From an uncultured Paracoccaceae bacterium (GTDB lineage: Bacteria > Pseudomonadota > Alphaproteobacteria > Rhodobacterales > Rhodobacteraceae), in assembly GCA_913060475.1 (NCBI GenBank), contig CAJXSD010000004.1, positions 1 through 64,000 of the forward strand: a stretch of 64,000 nt of DNA. The letters run 5' to 3'. Under the pieces are notes generated by a model. The model ran no database searches, was not told the DNA's origin, and saw only the letters and a list, made by a program, of their open reading frames with translations. The translations under genes were made by a program, and so were the position numbers. Of the stretch, positions 17,781 to 28,960 are shown piece after piece (within the stretch, counting starts at the first letter, position 1; every line of letters begins with the position of its first letter).

Positions 17781-18758
17781 ATGACCAAGGATAAACCCGT
17801 CATCATTCCGCTATCGGATCAAACCCCGCATCCCCACCCTGCTGAGGTTGCGGATGTAACAGACCCTGTCCCCGCCCCCATGCCGGTTTCGGCGCAGCAG
17901 GGTCGCGGGCTGTGGGGCTGGATTATGGGGCTGATCCTGACCTGTGTCGTCAGTTACATCAGCCTTGCGGCATGGGATTTTGCAACCCAACTGATTGCCC
18001 GCAACATCTGGTTGGGTTGGGGATTTACTGCGCTGCTGGGGGCCACAGCCCTGGCGATTTTGATTGCCATTTTCAAAGATATATTTGCCCTGCGCCGTTT
18101 GAAAAACGTGTCCGTTCTGCAAAAATCGGCCGCAAATGCAATCGCCTATTCCGATCCGGATTTGGCCCGCCGTACGACATCACAGATCGCCGCGCTGTAT
18201 CGCACCAGACCCGAATTACAGGAGGCAATAAAAACGCACAGGGCCATGCAGCCGGAATTAATTGACAGTTTTGCCATTATTGATGACACAGAACGCACCA
18301 TCATCGCGCGTCTGGACGCGCAGGCAACACGCGAAATTGAACGCGCCGCCCGACAGGTCGCAACCGTGACGGCATTGGTCCCCTTAGCCATGGCAGACGT
18401 GATCGCAGCGTTTTTCATCAACATCCGCATGATCCGCAACATCGCGGAAATCTATGCGGGCCGCGGTGGCCTGTTCAGCAGTTGGCGTTTGCTGCGCAGT
18501 GTTATGTCACACCTGATCACAACCGGTGCCGTCGCCATTGGGGATGACTGGCTGGGGCAGGTCTTTGGCAGTTCACTGTTGGCCAAATTATCGCGCCGCT
18601 TTGGCGAAGGAATGATAAACGGCGCCCTAACCGCCCGTGTGGGCCGCGCCGCGATCGAGGTGTGCCGCCCCCTAGATTTTCGTACCGAACCACACCCCAA
18701 GGTCGCACAGATTCTGCAACGCGCCCTAAGTGGCGTATTCGACACATCAGCAGATTAG
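17781..18758 (+). CDS. ycjF: YcjF-family membrane protein (DUF697, TIGR01620)
   Basis: 325 residues from ATG 17781 (AGGA upstream). A Pro-rich N-terminus (to about residue 45) is followed by two membrane helices (GLILTCVVSYISLAAWDF and GFTALLGATALAILIAIF), then a helical region and a DUF697 domain (VATVTALVPLAMADVIAAFF, IRMIRNIAEIYAG). It is the membrane partner of YcjX, and the 10-base spacing supports one operon. The function is unknown beyond association with envelope or heat stress in other bacteria. Its last 4 bases overlap the convergent GNAT gene. Confidence 0.9.
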   Translation: MTKDKPVIIPLSDQTPHPHPAEVADVTDPVPAPMPVSAQQGRGLWGWIMGLILTCVVSYISLAAWDFATQLIARNIWLGWGFTALLGATALAILIAIFKDIFALRRLKNVSVLQKSAANAIAYSDPDLARRTTSQIAALYRTRPELQEAIKTHRAMQPELIDSFAIIDDTERTIIARLDAQATREIERAARQVATVTALVPLAMADVIAAFFINIRMIRNIAEIYAGRGGLFSSWRLLRSVMSHLITTGAVAIGDDWLGQVFGSSLLAKLSRRFGEGMINGALTARVGRAAIEVCRPLDFRTEPHPKVAQILQRALSGVFDTSAD

Positions 18759-19267
18759 GGATCGCTGGGGTCGATTTTTTGAACCAAACCGGTGACACCC
18801 TGCCACGCGTCTGGCGTCAATTCATAGCCCAGGATCCGATCTGGGTTTGTGGGTGGCGGCATTTGAACCGCCTCAAGTTTCGAAAACCCAAACCGCGAAT
18901 AATAGGGCGCGTCCCCAACCAAAACCACACGGTCCCACCCCAAATCTTTGGCGATTTTCAGGCTTTCGCGAATCAAAATGCCGCCCAAACCTTCGCCCTG
19001 TCGGGTTGGGTGGACCGCCACGGGTCCCAACAACAGGGCCATGTGCTGACCAATCCGAATGGGCCAAAACCGGATCGCGCCGGCCAAGATCTGATCGGCA
19101 TCTCGGGCGGATAGGCATAATTCGCGCACGGGCGACACGTCATCGCGCAACCGATAGGATGACAGGGCCTCTCGACCAGGGGCAAAGCACAGATCATAGA
19201 GCGCCTCGACCTCCCACAGGTCAGCAACGGTTTCTTGACGAATTTCAAACACCGGCACGGCTCGCAT
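18755..19267 (-). CDS. GNAT-family N-acetyltransferase (YhbS-like)
   Basis: 170 residues with the GNAT acetyl-CoA site seen as LLGPVAVHPTRQGEGLGGIL and the following LIRESLKIAKDLGWDRVVLV; the segment GDAPYYSRFGF is typical of the YhbS subgroup. The substrate is not predictable. The gene converges on ycjF with a 4-base overlap and is divergent from the flavin reductase gene, with 64 bases between the starts. Confidence 0.88.
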   Translation of the reverse strand: MRAVPVFEIRQETVADLWEVEALYDLCFAPGREALSSYRLRDDVSPVRELCLSARDADQILAGAIRFWPIRIGQHMALLLGPVAVHPTRQGEGLGGILIRESLKIAKDLGWDRVVLVGDAPYYSRFGFSKLEAVQMPPPTNPDRILGYELTPDAWQGVTGLVQKIDPSDP

Positions 19268-19331
19268 TTACATTATTCGATAAAGCGACCTAACATGCCG
19301 CCAAGCCCAGATCAAACAGGAGTTTACAGGA

Positions 19332-19937
19332 ATGTTTTATCGCCCCGAAAACGGTCACGGATTGCCCCACAATCCATTCAACGCAATCGTGGCACCGCGC
19401 CCCATTGGTTGGGTTTCAACCCAAAACGCCCAAGGCCAATCAAACCTTGCACCCTATTCGTTCTTTAATGCTGTGGCCTACGTGCCGCCACAGGTCATGT
19501 TTGCGTCCACATCGGCAAAACCCGATCAAACGGACACCAAGGATAGCGTTGCGAATGTCCGCGAAACAGGGGTATTTTGTATCAATATGGTGTCATCGAA
19601 GATGCAAAATGAAATGAACGCCACCTCGGCCGCGGTGGCCCGTGACGTTGATGAATTCGATTTGGCCGATATCGCACGCGAAAAATGTCAGGTCATTGAC
19701 TGTTTTCGTGTGGCCCAAGCCCCGGCAGCGTTGGAATGCAAGCTGACCCAAATCGTGAAAATCCAAGGCGACAATAATTTCGTGGTCTTTGGCCAAGTCG
19801 TAGGGGTGCACCTGAAAGATGACTGTATCGTGGACGGAAAATTTGATGTCACGCGGGCGGAAATGTTGGCGCGATTGGGATACCAGGATTATACAACCGT
19901 GACCTCTGCGTTCACCCTGGCGCGGCCCACGACGTAA
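19332..19937 (+). CDS. Flavin reductase-like FMN-binding split-barrel protein
   Basis: 201 residues of the DIM6/NTAB flavin reductase family. Diagnostic parts are NPFNAIVAPRPIGWVSTQNA near the start, APYSFFNAVAYVPPQVMF and ETGVFCINMVS. Members bind FMN and either supply reduced flavin to a monooxygenase or work on their own substrates. No monooxygenase gene is next to it, so the partner is unknown. Monocistronic between the GNAT and argD. Confidence 0.9.
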   Translation: MFYRPENGHGLPHNPFNAIVAPRPIGWVSTQNAQGQSNLAPYSFFNAVAYVPPQVMFASTSAKPDQTDTKDSVANVRETGVFCINMVSSKMQNEMNATSAAVARDVDEFDLADIAREKCQVIDCFRVAQAPAALECKLTQIVKIQGDNNFVVFGQVVGVHLKDDCIVDGKFDVTRAEMLARLGYQDYTTVTSAFTLARPTT

Positions 19938-20138
19938 ACTTGCACTTGTATATTTGTTTCCCTTAGGGTATCCGACAATGCATGACCTGTTTGACCACCA
20001 CAATCGTACGACGCCGACTCCGCGCATGATCTCATGTGCGCTTGGTCGCGTTTATACAGTCAACCGTTTCATATTTCTCAACACACAGTCTAAATTTCGC
20101 CATAAATGTCGTTTTGGCACAACCACAAGGATCACCGA

Positions 20139-21311
20139 ATGATCGCCTCTGTTCTACCAACTTATGCACGCGCCCCGTTGAATTTCGTCTCCGGCCAAGG
20201 CTCTTGGTTAACCGAGGCTGACGGCCGACGCTTTCTCGATCTGGGCGCAGGCATTGCGGTAAACGCGTTGGGCCATGCCCACCCCGCCCTGGTGGCGGCC
20301 CTGACGGAACAGGCGCAAAAATTGTGGCATGTCTCAAACCTGTACCAAATTCCACAACAGCAAACGCTGGCCGATAAATTGGTTGCCGCGACCTTTGCGG
20401 ATACCGTGTTTTTCACAAACTCAGGGACGGAATCCTGCGAATTGGCAGTAAAAATGGCCCGCAAATATTGGTTCGACCAAGGCGCTCCACAGCGTACAGA
20501 AATCATCACCCTTAACGGGTCCTTTCATGGCCGTTCTTCTGCAGGTATCGCCGCCGCCGGATCTGAAAAAATGACCAAGGGGTTTGGCCCCCTCTTGCCC
20601 GGTTTCGTTCACATTGACTGGGCCGACCACGACGCCATTCAAACCGCAATCACCGAAAACACGGCTGCCATCCTCATCGAACCCGTCCAAGGCGAAGGCG
20701 GCATCCGACCCATCCCCACGCAATGCCTCATGGGTCTGCGCAAACTTTGTGATGACCACGGAATTCTGCTCATTTTTGACGAAGTGCAATGCGGCATGGG
20801 ACGGACCGGCAAACTCTTTGCCCACGAATGGTCGGGCATAACACCAGATATCATGATGGTCGCCAAGGGCATCGGCGGCGGCTTCCCCTTGGGCGCGGTC
20901 CTTGCTACCGAAACCGCGGCCTCCGGCATGACCGCCGGCACGCACGGCTCCACCTATGGCGGCAACCCTTTGGCCTGCGCCGTGGGCAATGCGGTTATGG
21001 ATATCGTCAACACACCCGAATTTCTGGATCAGGTCAATGCACGTGCAGGAACCTTCCGCCAAGGCCTGCAATCCCTCGTTGACACCAATCCAGATATCTT
21101 TGAATGCCAACGCGGATTGGGCCTGATGATTGGTCTAAAATGTCGCATCCCAAACACAGATCTCGTATCAGCCTGCTACAAACAGGACCTCCTTACCGTG
21201 CCCGCAGGCGACAATGTTCTGCGTCTCCTCCCGCCGCTTAACATCGACGAAACAGACATTCGCACGGCCATCGACCGCCTCGACGCTGCCGCAAAATCTC
21301 TCACACCCTAG
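20139..21311 (+). CDS. argD: Acetylornithine aminotransferase
   Basis: 390 residues from ATG 20139 with AAGGA upstream. A class III PLP aminotransferase, with substrate/PLP segments FFTNSGTESCELAVKMARKY and LIFDEVQCGMGRTGKLFAHE, and the PLP lysine in MMVAKGIGGGFPLGAVLA. It forms N-acetylornithine in arginine synthesis, and may also act in lysine synthesis (DapC). argF follows about 100 bases later, so the two belong to one pathway unit. Leucine codons are dominated by CTC, unlike most nearby genes. The assignment to ArgD over other class III enzymes rests on argF. Confidence 0.94.
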   Translation: MIASVLPTYARAPLNFVSGQGSWLTEADGRRFLDLGAGIAVNALGHAHPALVAALTEQAQKLWHVSNLYQIPQQQTLADKLVAATFADTVFFTNSGTESCELAVKMARKYWFDQGAPQRTEIITLNGSFHGRSSAGIAAAGSEKMTKGFGPLLPGFVHIDWADHDAIQTAITENTAAILIEPVQGEGGIRPIPTQCLMGLRKLCDDHGILLIFDEVQCGMGRTGKLFAHEWSGITPDIMMVAKGIGGGFPLGAVLATETAASGMTAGTHGSTYGGNPLACAVGNAVMDIVNTPEFLDQVNARAGTFRQGLQSLVDTNPDIFECQRGLGLMIGLKCRIPNTDLVSACYKQDLLTVPAGDNVLRLLPPLNIDETDIRTAIDRLDAAAKSLTP

Positions 21312-21312
21312 C

Positions 21313-21328
21313 TTTCATTTTTGCCAAA
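21313..21328 (+). repeat. TTTCATTTTTGCCAAA repeat, copy 1 (argD-argF gap)
   Basis: TTTCATTTTTGCCAAA immediately after the argD stop. The same 16 bases occur at 33338-33353 after trxB, and both are followed by a loosely similar CTACTC/ATACTC and a G-rich tail. Here the tail is followed by a GGGGC-AAA-GCCCC hairpin. The repeat looks like a dispersed intergenic element; its function is unknown. Confidence 0.7.
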
Positions 21329-21407
21329 CTACTCTGGGGGAATTGGCGGCACATTCATGTGTCGCCAAGGGGGCAAAGCCCCGGAACACACCACGAAAGA
21401 CACTCTT

Positions 21408-22334
21408 ATGAACCATTTTCTAGACATCCATACCACCTCGAAATCTGATCTGCGCCAGATGATTGATACCGCACGCGCCATGAAACAGGCCCGCCAATCC
21501 CTGCCCAAGGGCACGCCAGACGCGGATCAACCGCTTGCGGGTCAAATGGTGGCGCTGATCTTTGAAAAACCCTCGACCCGTACCCGTGTCAGCTTTGATG
21601 TGGGCGTACGCCAAATGGGGGGACAAACCATGGTTCTCTCTGGAGCAGATATGCAACTTGGCCACGGCGAAACCATCGCAGACACGGCCCGCGTTCTATC
21701 GCGCTACGTCGATCTGATCATGATCCGCACCTTCGAAGAGCAAACGCTCCACGAAATGGCAGAATATGCCTCTGTGCCCGTGATCAATGGCCTGACCAAT
21801 CGCACGCACCCTTGCCAAATCATGGCCGATATCATGACCTTCGAAGAACACCGCGGCCCCATTGCCGGCAAGAAAGTCGTTTGGTCCGGCGATGGAAACA
21901 ATGTGTTTGCCAGCTTTGCCCATGCCGCGGGGCAATTTGGCTTTGACATTACTTTTACAGGCCCAGAAACACTGGACCCAGACGATAAATTGCTTAGACA
22001 AGTCAAATCGCTCGGCGTCGACGTCACAATCGAACGCGATCCTGCTCAGGCTGTCATCGGGGCGGATTTGGTGGTAACGGACACCTGGGTGTCCATGCAT
22101 GATCCACAATCGGCGCGGGAACGGCGGCACAATCAATTGCGCCCCTATCAGGTCAATTCCGCATTAATGGCGCAGGCCAAACCAGATGCGCTGTTTATGC
22201 ATTGTCTCCCCGCGCATCGCGATGACGAAGCCACGTCCGAAGTCATGGACGGACCAAACTCAGTGATCTTCGACGAAGCAGAAAACCGCCTCCACGCACA
22301 AAAGGCAATCATGCGCTGGTGTTTGGGCCTCTAA
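21408..22334 (+). CDS. argF: Ornithine carbamoyltransferase
   Basis: 308 residues from ATG 21408. It makes citrulline from ornithine and carbamoyl phosphate. The carbamoyl-phosphate loop [11 protein letters not shown], the HPCQ motif in [14 protein letters not shown] and the ornithine motif [17 protein letters not shown] are all present. It follows argD after the repeat and hairpin. A strong terminator ends the unit. Base and codon composition (C-ending codons) matches argD rather than the surrounding genes. Confidence 0.97.
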   Translation: MNHFLDIHTTSKSDLRQMIDTARAMKQARQSLPKGTPDADQPLAGQMVALIFEKPSTRTRVSFDVGVRQMGGQTMVLSGADMQLGHGETIADTARVLSRYVDLIMIRTFEEQTLHEMAEYASVPVINGLTNRTHPCQIMADIMTFEEHRGPIAGKKVVWSGDGNNVFASFAHAAGQFGFDITFTGPETLDPDDKLLRQVKSLGVDVTIERDPAQAVIGADLVVTDTWVSMHDPQSARERRHNQLRPYQVNSALMAQAKPDALFMHCLPAHRDDEATSEVMDGPNSVIFDEAENRLHAQKAIMRWCLGL

Positions 22335-22377
22335 GCGCCCGGTAACACCTGGCGCGTTACTGCCGCAGGCATGTAAC

Positions 22378-22419
22378 AGCCCGCATTGGGGGTCGATCCC
22401 CCAGTGCGGGCTTTCTTTT
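22378..22419 (+). terminator. Strong terminator after argF
   Basis: AGCCCGCATTGGGGG pairs with CCCCCAGTGCGGGCT around a 5-base loop (TCGAT), with one mismatched pair, followed by TTCTTTT. It lies 44 bases beyond the argF stop and separates it from the convergent SulP gene. Confidence 0.92.
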
Positions 22420-22433
22420 GCCGAATCGTTCGC

Positions 22434-24038
<1,605 letters not shown>

Positions 24039-24206
24039 AGAATGTCTTTCTGTTTGGTCTATGTGTTGGTGGCGTTGCTTAACGCATATGCGACGGGTTG
24101 AAAACCCGCAGCCCTCACAGAGATTTGAGAAATGTGAAATCTGCTTGGCCTTTGGGCGGTGGTATGGTTGATTACGACACAACATCCTAACCAAACGGGG
24201 GACATA

Positions 24207-25079
24207 ATGCGAAACGTAAAAATCGGGATCATCGGCGGATCGGGCCTATATGATATTGATGGTCTGGAAAGCCCGACTTGGGTGACCCAGGACACCCCTT
24301 GGGGCGCGCCGTCAGATCAAATTTTGACCGGTCGCCTGCAGGGTGTCGACATGGCATTTTTGCCACGTCACGGACGTGGGCATGTCCATTCGCCCACAAC
24401 GGTTCCCTATCGCGCCAACATCGATGCGTTAAAACGTTTGGGGGTGACAGATGTCATCAGCGTGTCCGCCTGCGGATCGTTTCGCGAACACATGGCACCG
24501 GGTGATTTTGTGATTGTGGATCAATTCATCGACCGCACCTTTGCGCGAGAAAAATCATTCTTTGGCACGGGCTGCGTGGCGCATGTATCTGTCGCGCATC
24601 CCACCTGTGCGCGCCTGTCAGACCTCTGTTTCCAGGCGGCCCGGGACGCAGGCATCACCGTCCACAAAGGCGGCACCTATCTGGCGATGGAGGGACCGCA
24701 GTTTTCCACAATTGCCGAATCCAAAATGTTTCGCGACAGCTGGGGTGCCGATGTGATCGGAATGACCAATATGCCCGAAGCCAAACTGGCCCGCGAGGCC
24801 GAGTTAGATTACGCATCCGTCGCCATGATCACCGATTATGACAGTTGGCATCCCGATCATGGGGCCGTCGATATCAACCAAATCCTTGCAACCCTGCAAG
24901 GCAACGGAACCAAAGCCCGCGATCTGGTGGCCCGCCTGCCTGCTTTACTGGGCGCCACCCGCGACGATTGCCCCCATTATTGTGACAAAGCGTTGGAATA
25001 TGCCATCATCACCGCTCCCGACAAACGCGACCCTGATGTGGTTGCCAAACTAGACGCCGTCGCTGGCCGCGTTTTATAG
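24207..25079 (+). CDS. mtnP: S-methyl-5'-thioadenosine phosphorylase
   Basis: 290 residues from ATG 24207 with GGGGGA upstream. PNP/UDP phosphorylase family: [14 protein letters not shown] at the start, [30 protein letters not shown] and [15 protein letters not shown]. It splits methylthioadenosine to adenine and methylthioribose-1-phosphate. The next gene (10 bases on) is apt, which salvages the released adenine, so the pair forms a short adenine-salvage unit. Divergent from SulP. Confidence 0.96.
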   Translation: MRNVKIGIIGGSGLYDIDGLESPTWVTQDTPWGAPSDQILTGRLQGVDMAFLPRHGRGHVHSPTTVPYRANIDALKRLGVTDVISVSACGSFREHMAPGDFVIVDQFIDRTFAREKSFFGTGCVAHVSVAHPTCARLSDLCFQAARDAGITVHKGGTYLAMEGPQFSTIAESKMFRDSWGADVIGMTNMPEAKLAREAELDYASVAMITDYDSWHPDHGAVDINQILATLQGNGTKARDLVARLPALLGATRDDCPHYCDKALEYAIITAPDKRDPDVVAKLDAVAGRVL

Positions 25080-25089
25080 GATCCACAAT

Positions 25090-25620
25090 ATGAAAACCGT
25101 AAAAGATTACATCCGCACCATCGTCGATTTCCCCCACGAAGGGATCATGTTCCGCGATGTCACCACCCTGTTTTCCGACCCCCGCGGGTTTCGCATGGCG
25201 GTCGATCAAATGCTGCATCCCTATGCCGGTCTGCGTATAGACAAGGTTGTGGGCCTTGAGGCGCGTGGATTTATCCTGGGCGGGGCCATCGCACATCAGT
25301 TGGGCACAGGATTCGTCCCCATCCGCAAAAAGGGCAAACTGCCCGGTGTCACCATCAGCCAAGCCTATACATTGGAATATGGCGAGGCCATCGTTGAAAT
25401 ACATGACGATGCCATCACAGCCGGCGAACGCATTTTGTTGGTCGATGACCTTTTGGCGACTGGCGGCACAGCCGAGGCAGGGATCAAATTGGTCGAACGG
25501 TTGGGCGGCGAAATTGTCAGCTGTTCGTTCATCATCGATCTGCCCGCGCTAGGGGGCCGCCAGAAATTGGAATCGATGGGAATGGATGTGCAAATCTTGT
25601 GCGAATTTGACGGGCTTTAA
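25090..25620 (+). CDS. apt: Adenine phosphoribosyltransferase
   Basis: 176 residues. The PRPP-binding loop is [17 protein letters not shown], near residues 115-130. [20 protein letters not shown] at the start and [18 protein letters not shown] are typical of Apt. It converts adenine and PRPP to AMP. It lies 10 bases after mtnP, which releases adenine, and shares 4 bases with the convergent IMPACT-family gene. Confidence 0.97.
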   Translation: MKTVKDYIRTIVDFPHEGIMFRDVTTLFSDPRGFRMAVDQMLHPYAGLRIDKVVGLEARGFILGGAIAHQLGTGFVPIRKKGKLPGVTISQAYTLEYGEAIVEIHDDAITAGERILLVDDLLATGGTAEAGIKLVERLGGEIVSCSFIIDLPALGGRQKLESMGMDVQILCEFDGL

Positions 25621-25988
25621 CCCAATTCCCGATGTTCCAGATAGTGGCGCACACAATCTTGGACGCGGCGGAACCGATCGCCGCCTAAATGCGTGCCGCC
25701 AAACCAGCGGGTGACAATCACCACATGGTCGGTGATATTGTCCCGCTCTAGCATCCGCAAAATCACCATGCCCGCCCCAGATTCCCCATCATCGTTTTTG
25801 ATGGGGCCTTGGTCGCTGGAAATCATGGCCCATGTGTTGTGCGTCGCTTTGGCGAATTTTTTGTCGCGGGTTAGCTGTTTAATCACAGCCAAGGCATCCG
25901 ATTTGGACCGTGCGGGCGCGCCGGACACGGCGTATTTTGACCCGCGATCTGTTAAAACAGCGTCATATATTTGCAATTGCATCGACAT
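25617..25988 (-). CDS. IMPACT/YigZ-family protein, short form
   Basis: 123 residues matching the N-terminal UPF0029/IMPACT domain: [36 protein letters not shown] and [17 protein letters not shown]. Most YigZ proteins are about 200 residues with an additional C-terminal DUF1949 domain, which is missing here. The role of the family is unclear; IMPACT in eukaryotes modulates translation stress. Two in-frame ATGs (25988, 25982) are possible starts. Convergent with apt, 4-base overlap. Confidence 0.85.
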   Translation of the reverse strand: MSMQLQIYDAVLTDRGSKYAVSGAPARSKSDALAVIKQLTRDKKFAKATHNTWAMISSDQGPIKNDDGESGAGMVILRMLERDNITDHVVIVTRWFGGTHLGGDRFRRVQDCVRHYLEHRELG

Positions 25989-26071
25989 GACCCTTTGTCA
26001 CAGTTGGCGGGGCAAATGACAAGACGTCAAAAACACTTGAATCAGCTTGGCCATCAGGGCATTAACGCCCC

Positions 26072-26656
26072 ATGGCAAAGCTATATTTTCAATACTCGAC
26101 CATGAATGCAGGCAAATCGACCCTGTTGCTGCAGGCGGCCTATAATTATCAAGAACGCGGAATGGAACCCTATCTGCTGACCGCAGCCTTTGACGACCGT
26201 TCAGGTCGGGGGCAGATTGGATCCCGCATCGGCATTCAAACACCTGCCGATACATTTGCAGAAAACGATGATCTCTTTGCCAAGATTCAGGCCCGCATTG
26301 AACATGGCCCCTGCGCATGTGTGTTCATAGACGAAGCGCAATTTCTGTCCCCCGATCAGGTCTGGCAATTGGCGCGGATTGTGGATGATCTGAAAATTCC
26401 GGTCATGTGTTATGGTCTGCGGGTCGATTTTCAGGGCAACCTGTTTCCCGGATCGGCCACCTTGCTGGCACTGGCCGATGAAATGCGCGAAATTCGCACC
26501 ATTTGCCATTGCGGGAAAAAGGCAACGATGGTCATCCGCCAAGACGACCAAGGCCGCGCCATCACCCAAGGGGCCCAGGTGCAGATTGGCGGCAATGAAA
26601 CCTATGTATCCCTCTGCCGCCGCCATTGGCGACAGGCGGTGGGCGACACGGCCTAA
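26072..26656 (+). CDS. tdk: Thymidine kinase
   Basis: 194 residues of the type II (TK1-like) thymidine kinase. The P-loop MNAGKST is at residues 11-17. The lid/metal segment VFIDEAQFLSPDQVWQLARI and the zinc-binding cysteines (TICHCGKKATMV plus a late CRRHW) are present. It phosphorylates thymidine to dTMP for salvage. It converges with csaA by 4 bases. Confidence 0.96.
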   Translation: MAKLYFQYSTMNAGKSTLLLQAAYNYQERGMEPYLLTAAFDDRSGRGQIGSRIGIQTPADTFAENDDLFAKIQARIEHGPCACVFIDEAQFLSPDQVWQLARIVDDLKIPVMCYGLRVDFQGNLFPGSATLLALADEMREIRTICHCGKKATMVIRQDDQGRAITQGAQVQIGGNETYVSLCRRHWRQAVGDTA

Positions 26657-26991
26657 TGCATGCGCCCCCCGTTTGGCACAGCCTGATCGGGCGCGATTAA
26701 CACCACCCCACCCTCGGGATCCATGCAGCCTAGGACCAACACTTCGGACATGAATGGGCCGATTTGACGGGGTGGGAAATTGACCACTGCCATGACCTGT
26801 TTCCCGATCAATGACTCGGGCGTGTAATGGACGGTGACCTGGGCAGATGTTTTTCGCTCTCCGATCTCTGGCCCGAAATCGATCCACATTTTGATCGCCG
26901 GTTTGCGCGCCTCGGGAAAGGGTTCGGCCCGCACAACTGTGCCGACACGAATATCGACGGCCAAAAAATCATCAAAGCTAATTTCAGCCAT
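26653..26991 (-). CDS. csaA: CsaA-type tRNA-binding protein
   Basis: 112 residues made of one OB-fold tRNA-binding domain as in CsaA or the MetRS/EMAP II tail: FLAVDIRVGTVVRAEPF, then NFPPRQIGPFMSEVLVLG. CsaA has been proposed as a secretion-related chaperone in Bacillus, and binds tRNA in vitro; the physiological role is unsettled. Its start overlaps the end of proC by 8 bases, so it is probably cotranscribed with it. Confidence 0.9.
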   Translation of the reverse strand: MAEISFDDFLAVDIRVGTVVRAEPFPEARKPAIKMWIDFGPEIGERKTSAQVTVHYTPESLIGKQVMAVVNFPPRQIGPFMSEVLVLGCMDPEGGVVLIAPDQAVPNGGRMH

Positions 26992-27796
26992 TTGCCAATT
27001 CCCGCGATCGATCTGCAGCCGCCGCGACAGTTTTGTCGATCAATGGGGTCAGGCCGGATGTATCGTGCATCAAAACCTCTAGCCCTGCTTGGGTTGTGCC
27101 ATTCGGACTGGTCACATTGATCCGCAACTGGGTGGGTGTTTCGTCCGCTGCCTGCGCCAATGCGCCTGCGCCCGCCACCGTTGCCTTGGCCAATTGCATC
27201 GCCAATTCGGGGGACAGCCCCTGGGCCACACCCGCCTGCGCCAGTGCATCGATCATATAAAACACATAGGCGGGCCCAGATCCCGACACGCCGGTTACCG
27301 CATCCATCTGTTGTTCTGCGTCCAACCGAACCACCTGACCAATGGCGGACAAAAGATTTTCCGCCATTTGCAAATGATCTGCTGTGGCCTGTGCATTCCC
27401 GATCATTGCCGTGATGCCCTGGCCAATGGCTGCAGGGGTGTTGGGCATGGCCCGTACGATCGGTGTCAGCTGCCCTAGGATGGTTTGGAATGTTTCAATC
27501 GCCGTACCAGCCGCGATTGACAAAAACAACGTGTCCCCATTGCCCAAGGCCGGCAATGAGGGCAGGGCCGCGCCCATCATCTGCGGTTTTACGGCGACAA
27601 TCACGATTGCCGGGGACGCGGGTAAATCAACGTTGATATGAACGCCCTGCGCCTGCACCCATTCGGACGGGTTCGGATCCATCACCCATACCGCAGCCGG
27701 CGATAACCCTGATGCCAACCACCCCGCCAGCATGGCAGACCCCATTTTGCCGCAGCCCAGCAACACCAATCCGCGGCGTTCGATTTCTGAATACAT
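26984..27796 (-). CDS. proC: Pyrroline-5-carboxylate reductase
   Basis: 270 residues. The NAD(P)-binding Rossmann start GLVLLGCGKMGSAMLAGWL is near residue 9, and the substrate segment GVSGSGPAYVFYMIDALAQA and the C-terminal RINVTSPNGTTQAGLEVL are the ProC signature. It performs the last step of proline synthesis. The frame begins MYSEIERRG. It lies upstream of csaA in the same unit, and 30 bases downstream of the YbjN-type gene. Confidence 0.96.
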   Translation of the reverse strand: MYSEIERRGLVLLGCGKMGSAMLAGWLASGLSPAAVWVMDPNPSEWVQAQGVHINVDLPASPAIVIVAVKPQMMGAALPSLPALGNGDTLFLSIAAGTAIETFQTILGQLTPIVRAMPNTPAAIGQGITAMIGNAQATADHLQMAENLLSAIGQVVRLDAEQQMDAVTGVSGSGPAYVFYMIDALAQAGVAQGLSPELAMQLAKATVAGAGALAQAADETPTQLRINVTSPNGTTQAGLEVLMHDTSGLTPLIDKTVAAAADRSRELANG

Positions 27797-27825
27797 GTGC
27801 CCCTCAATCTTTGTTTGGGGTATTG

Positions 27826-28326
27826 TTACGCGCGACCGTACGCTTCTGCAATGGCGACCTGCAACGATTGTTGCGGGGTTTCATCACTGTAAACAGACAG
27901 CTGAAACGCGGGGTAAAACCGTTCTGAATTGAGTACCGCGTTCGAAATCATCGTATCAATTTGTTCAGCACTGGCGACCTGCCCGCCAGACAAAACCAAA
28001 CCATAGCGAAACACCATCAGTTTGTGTTCGGCCCAATAACTAAACGCACCGGCCCAACATTTTTCATTCACGGCGTTCACGGTTTCATACAGCTTGGGCA
28101 ACCGTTCCGCGGGCGGATCCATTTCAAATGTGCATATCATCCGCAGCGTCTCATCCGCCCCTGACCACGCCAAAGTGATGGAATAAATGCGCCACTGTCC
28201 CTGCACCGCCATTGCGATTTGGTTTTCTTCGATCCTGTCGAATTCCCAGTCGTGATGCGATGCAATGTTTTCAACGATGTCGATGGGATGAATGTCATCC
28301 TCAAGATACTGATCGGTCAATGCCAT
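27826..28326 (-). CDS. YbjN-domain protein
   Basis: 166 residues from ATG 28326 with AAAGGTGG upstream; the longer open frame beyond this start lacks similarity. The YbjN/type III secretion chaperone-like fold is suggested by HHDWEFDRIEENQIAMAVQ, YSITLAWSGADETLRMICTF and LMVFRYGLVLSGG. YbjN proteins modulate motility and stress survival in enterobacteria; the function here is unknown. In Rhodobacterales such a gene is commonly found just upstream of proC, as here. Confidence 0.85.
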   Translation of the reverse strand: MALTDQYLEDDIHPIDIVENIASHHDWEFDRIEENQIAMAVQGQWRIYSITLAWSGADETLRMICTFEMDPPAERLPKLYETVNAVNEKCWAGAFSYWAEHKLMVFRYGLVLSGGQVASAEQIDTMISNAVLNSERFYPAFQLSVYSDETPQQSLQVAIAEAYGRA

Positions 28327-28559
28327 AGCGCCACCTTTCGTTGCTAGCGATGGGATATGGCAGTATCCGCTATCGCTTGGTGTCTGCTCTAGGGACATGA
28401 AATATTTTAATGCCCCATACCAGATATGGTGCTGTGCTTTGGACGATAAGTAAAGCAAAATGTTCGAAATCATCACAATATGTTGTGGATAACCCTGACA
28501 TAGACACAAATTCCGAACACCAACGCGGGCCCGGTGCAGGCCCGACCCAGACCCGGTGC

Positions 28560-28590
28560 AAAAAAAACCGCCCACGGACTGCGGACGGTT
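28560..28590 (-). terminator. Terminator after ubiK
   Basis: AACCGTCC and GGGCGGTT (28590-28566 on the minus strand) with one mismatched pair, followed by eight T residues. It lies 21 bases past the ubiK stop. The remaining bases up to 28326 hold the YbjN promoter region and no gene. Confidence 0.85.
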
Positions 28591-28611
28591 CAATCGATTC
28601 TTTTGTGTCGC

Positions 28612-28863
28612 TTACTTTTTCGCCTGCTCGGCCTCTAACTGATCCAGTCGGGCGGCCAAGGCGATGTTTTCTTCGCGTGCCTTTTGCGCCATCAACCGGA
28701 CGGATTCGAATTCCTCGCGGGTGACAAAATTGCGATCGGCCAACCAACGGTCCAGCATCGATTTCATCGCTGTTTCCGCCTCGTCTTTGGCCCCTTGGGC
28801 CACGCCCATGGCGTTGGTCATCAATCGCGAAAAATCATCAAGCATTTTGTTTCTAGTTTGCAT
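28612..28863 (-). CDS. ubiK: UbiK-family ubiquinone biosynthesis accessory protein (BMFP)
   Basis: 83 residues from ATG 28863, preceded by GGAG; the open frame upstream is not similar. A helical, charged coiled-coil protein (LDDFSRLMTNAMGVAQGAKD, then FVTREEFESVRLMAQKAREE). UbiK of E. coli (YqiC) helps aerobic ubiquinone synthesis, binding UbiJ and lipids. Together with ispB elsewhere in the window it supports quinone supply. Divergent from lgt; ends with a strong terminator. Confidence 0.88.
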   Translation of the reverse strand: MQTRNKMLDDFSRLMTNAMGVAQGAKDEAETAMKSMLDRWLADRNFVTREEFESVRLMAQKAREENIALAARLDQLEAEQAKK

Positions 28864-28960
28864 TTCGCACTCCATTCCTTTTGTATCTATATAAGGGGAC
28901 TGATGACGAAAGTCACTAGCTTGACACCACATCATAAAAATGGGCAAACACGGGACCATC

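Noticed and set aside
20421-21110. 229-residue minus-strand frame
   Set aside because: Fully antisense to argD, with no domain.
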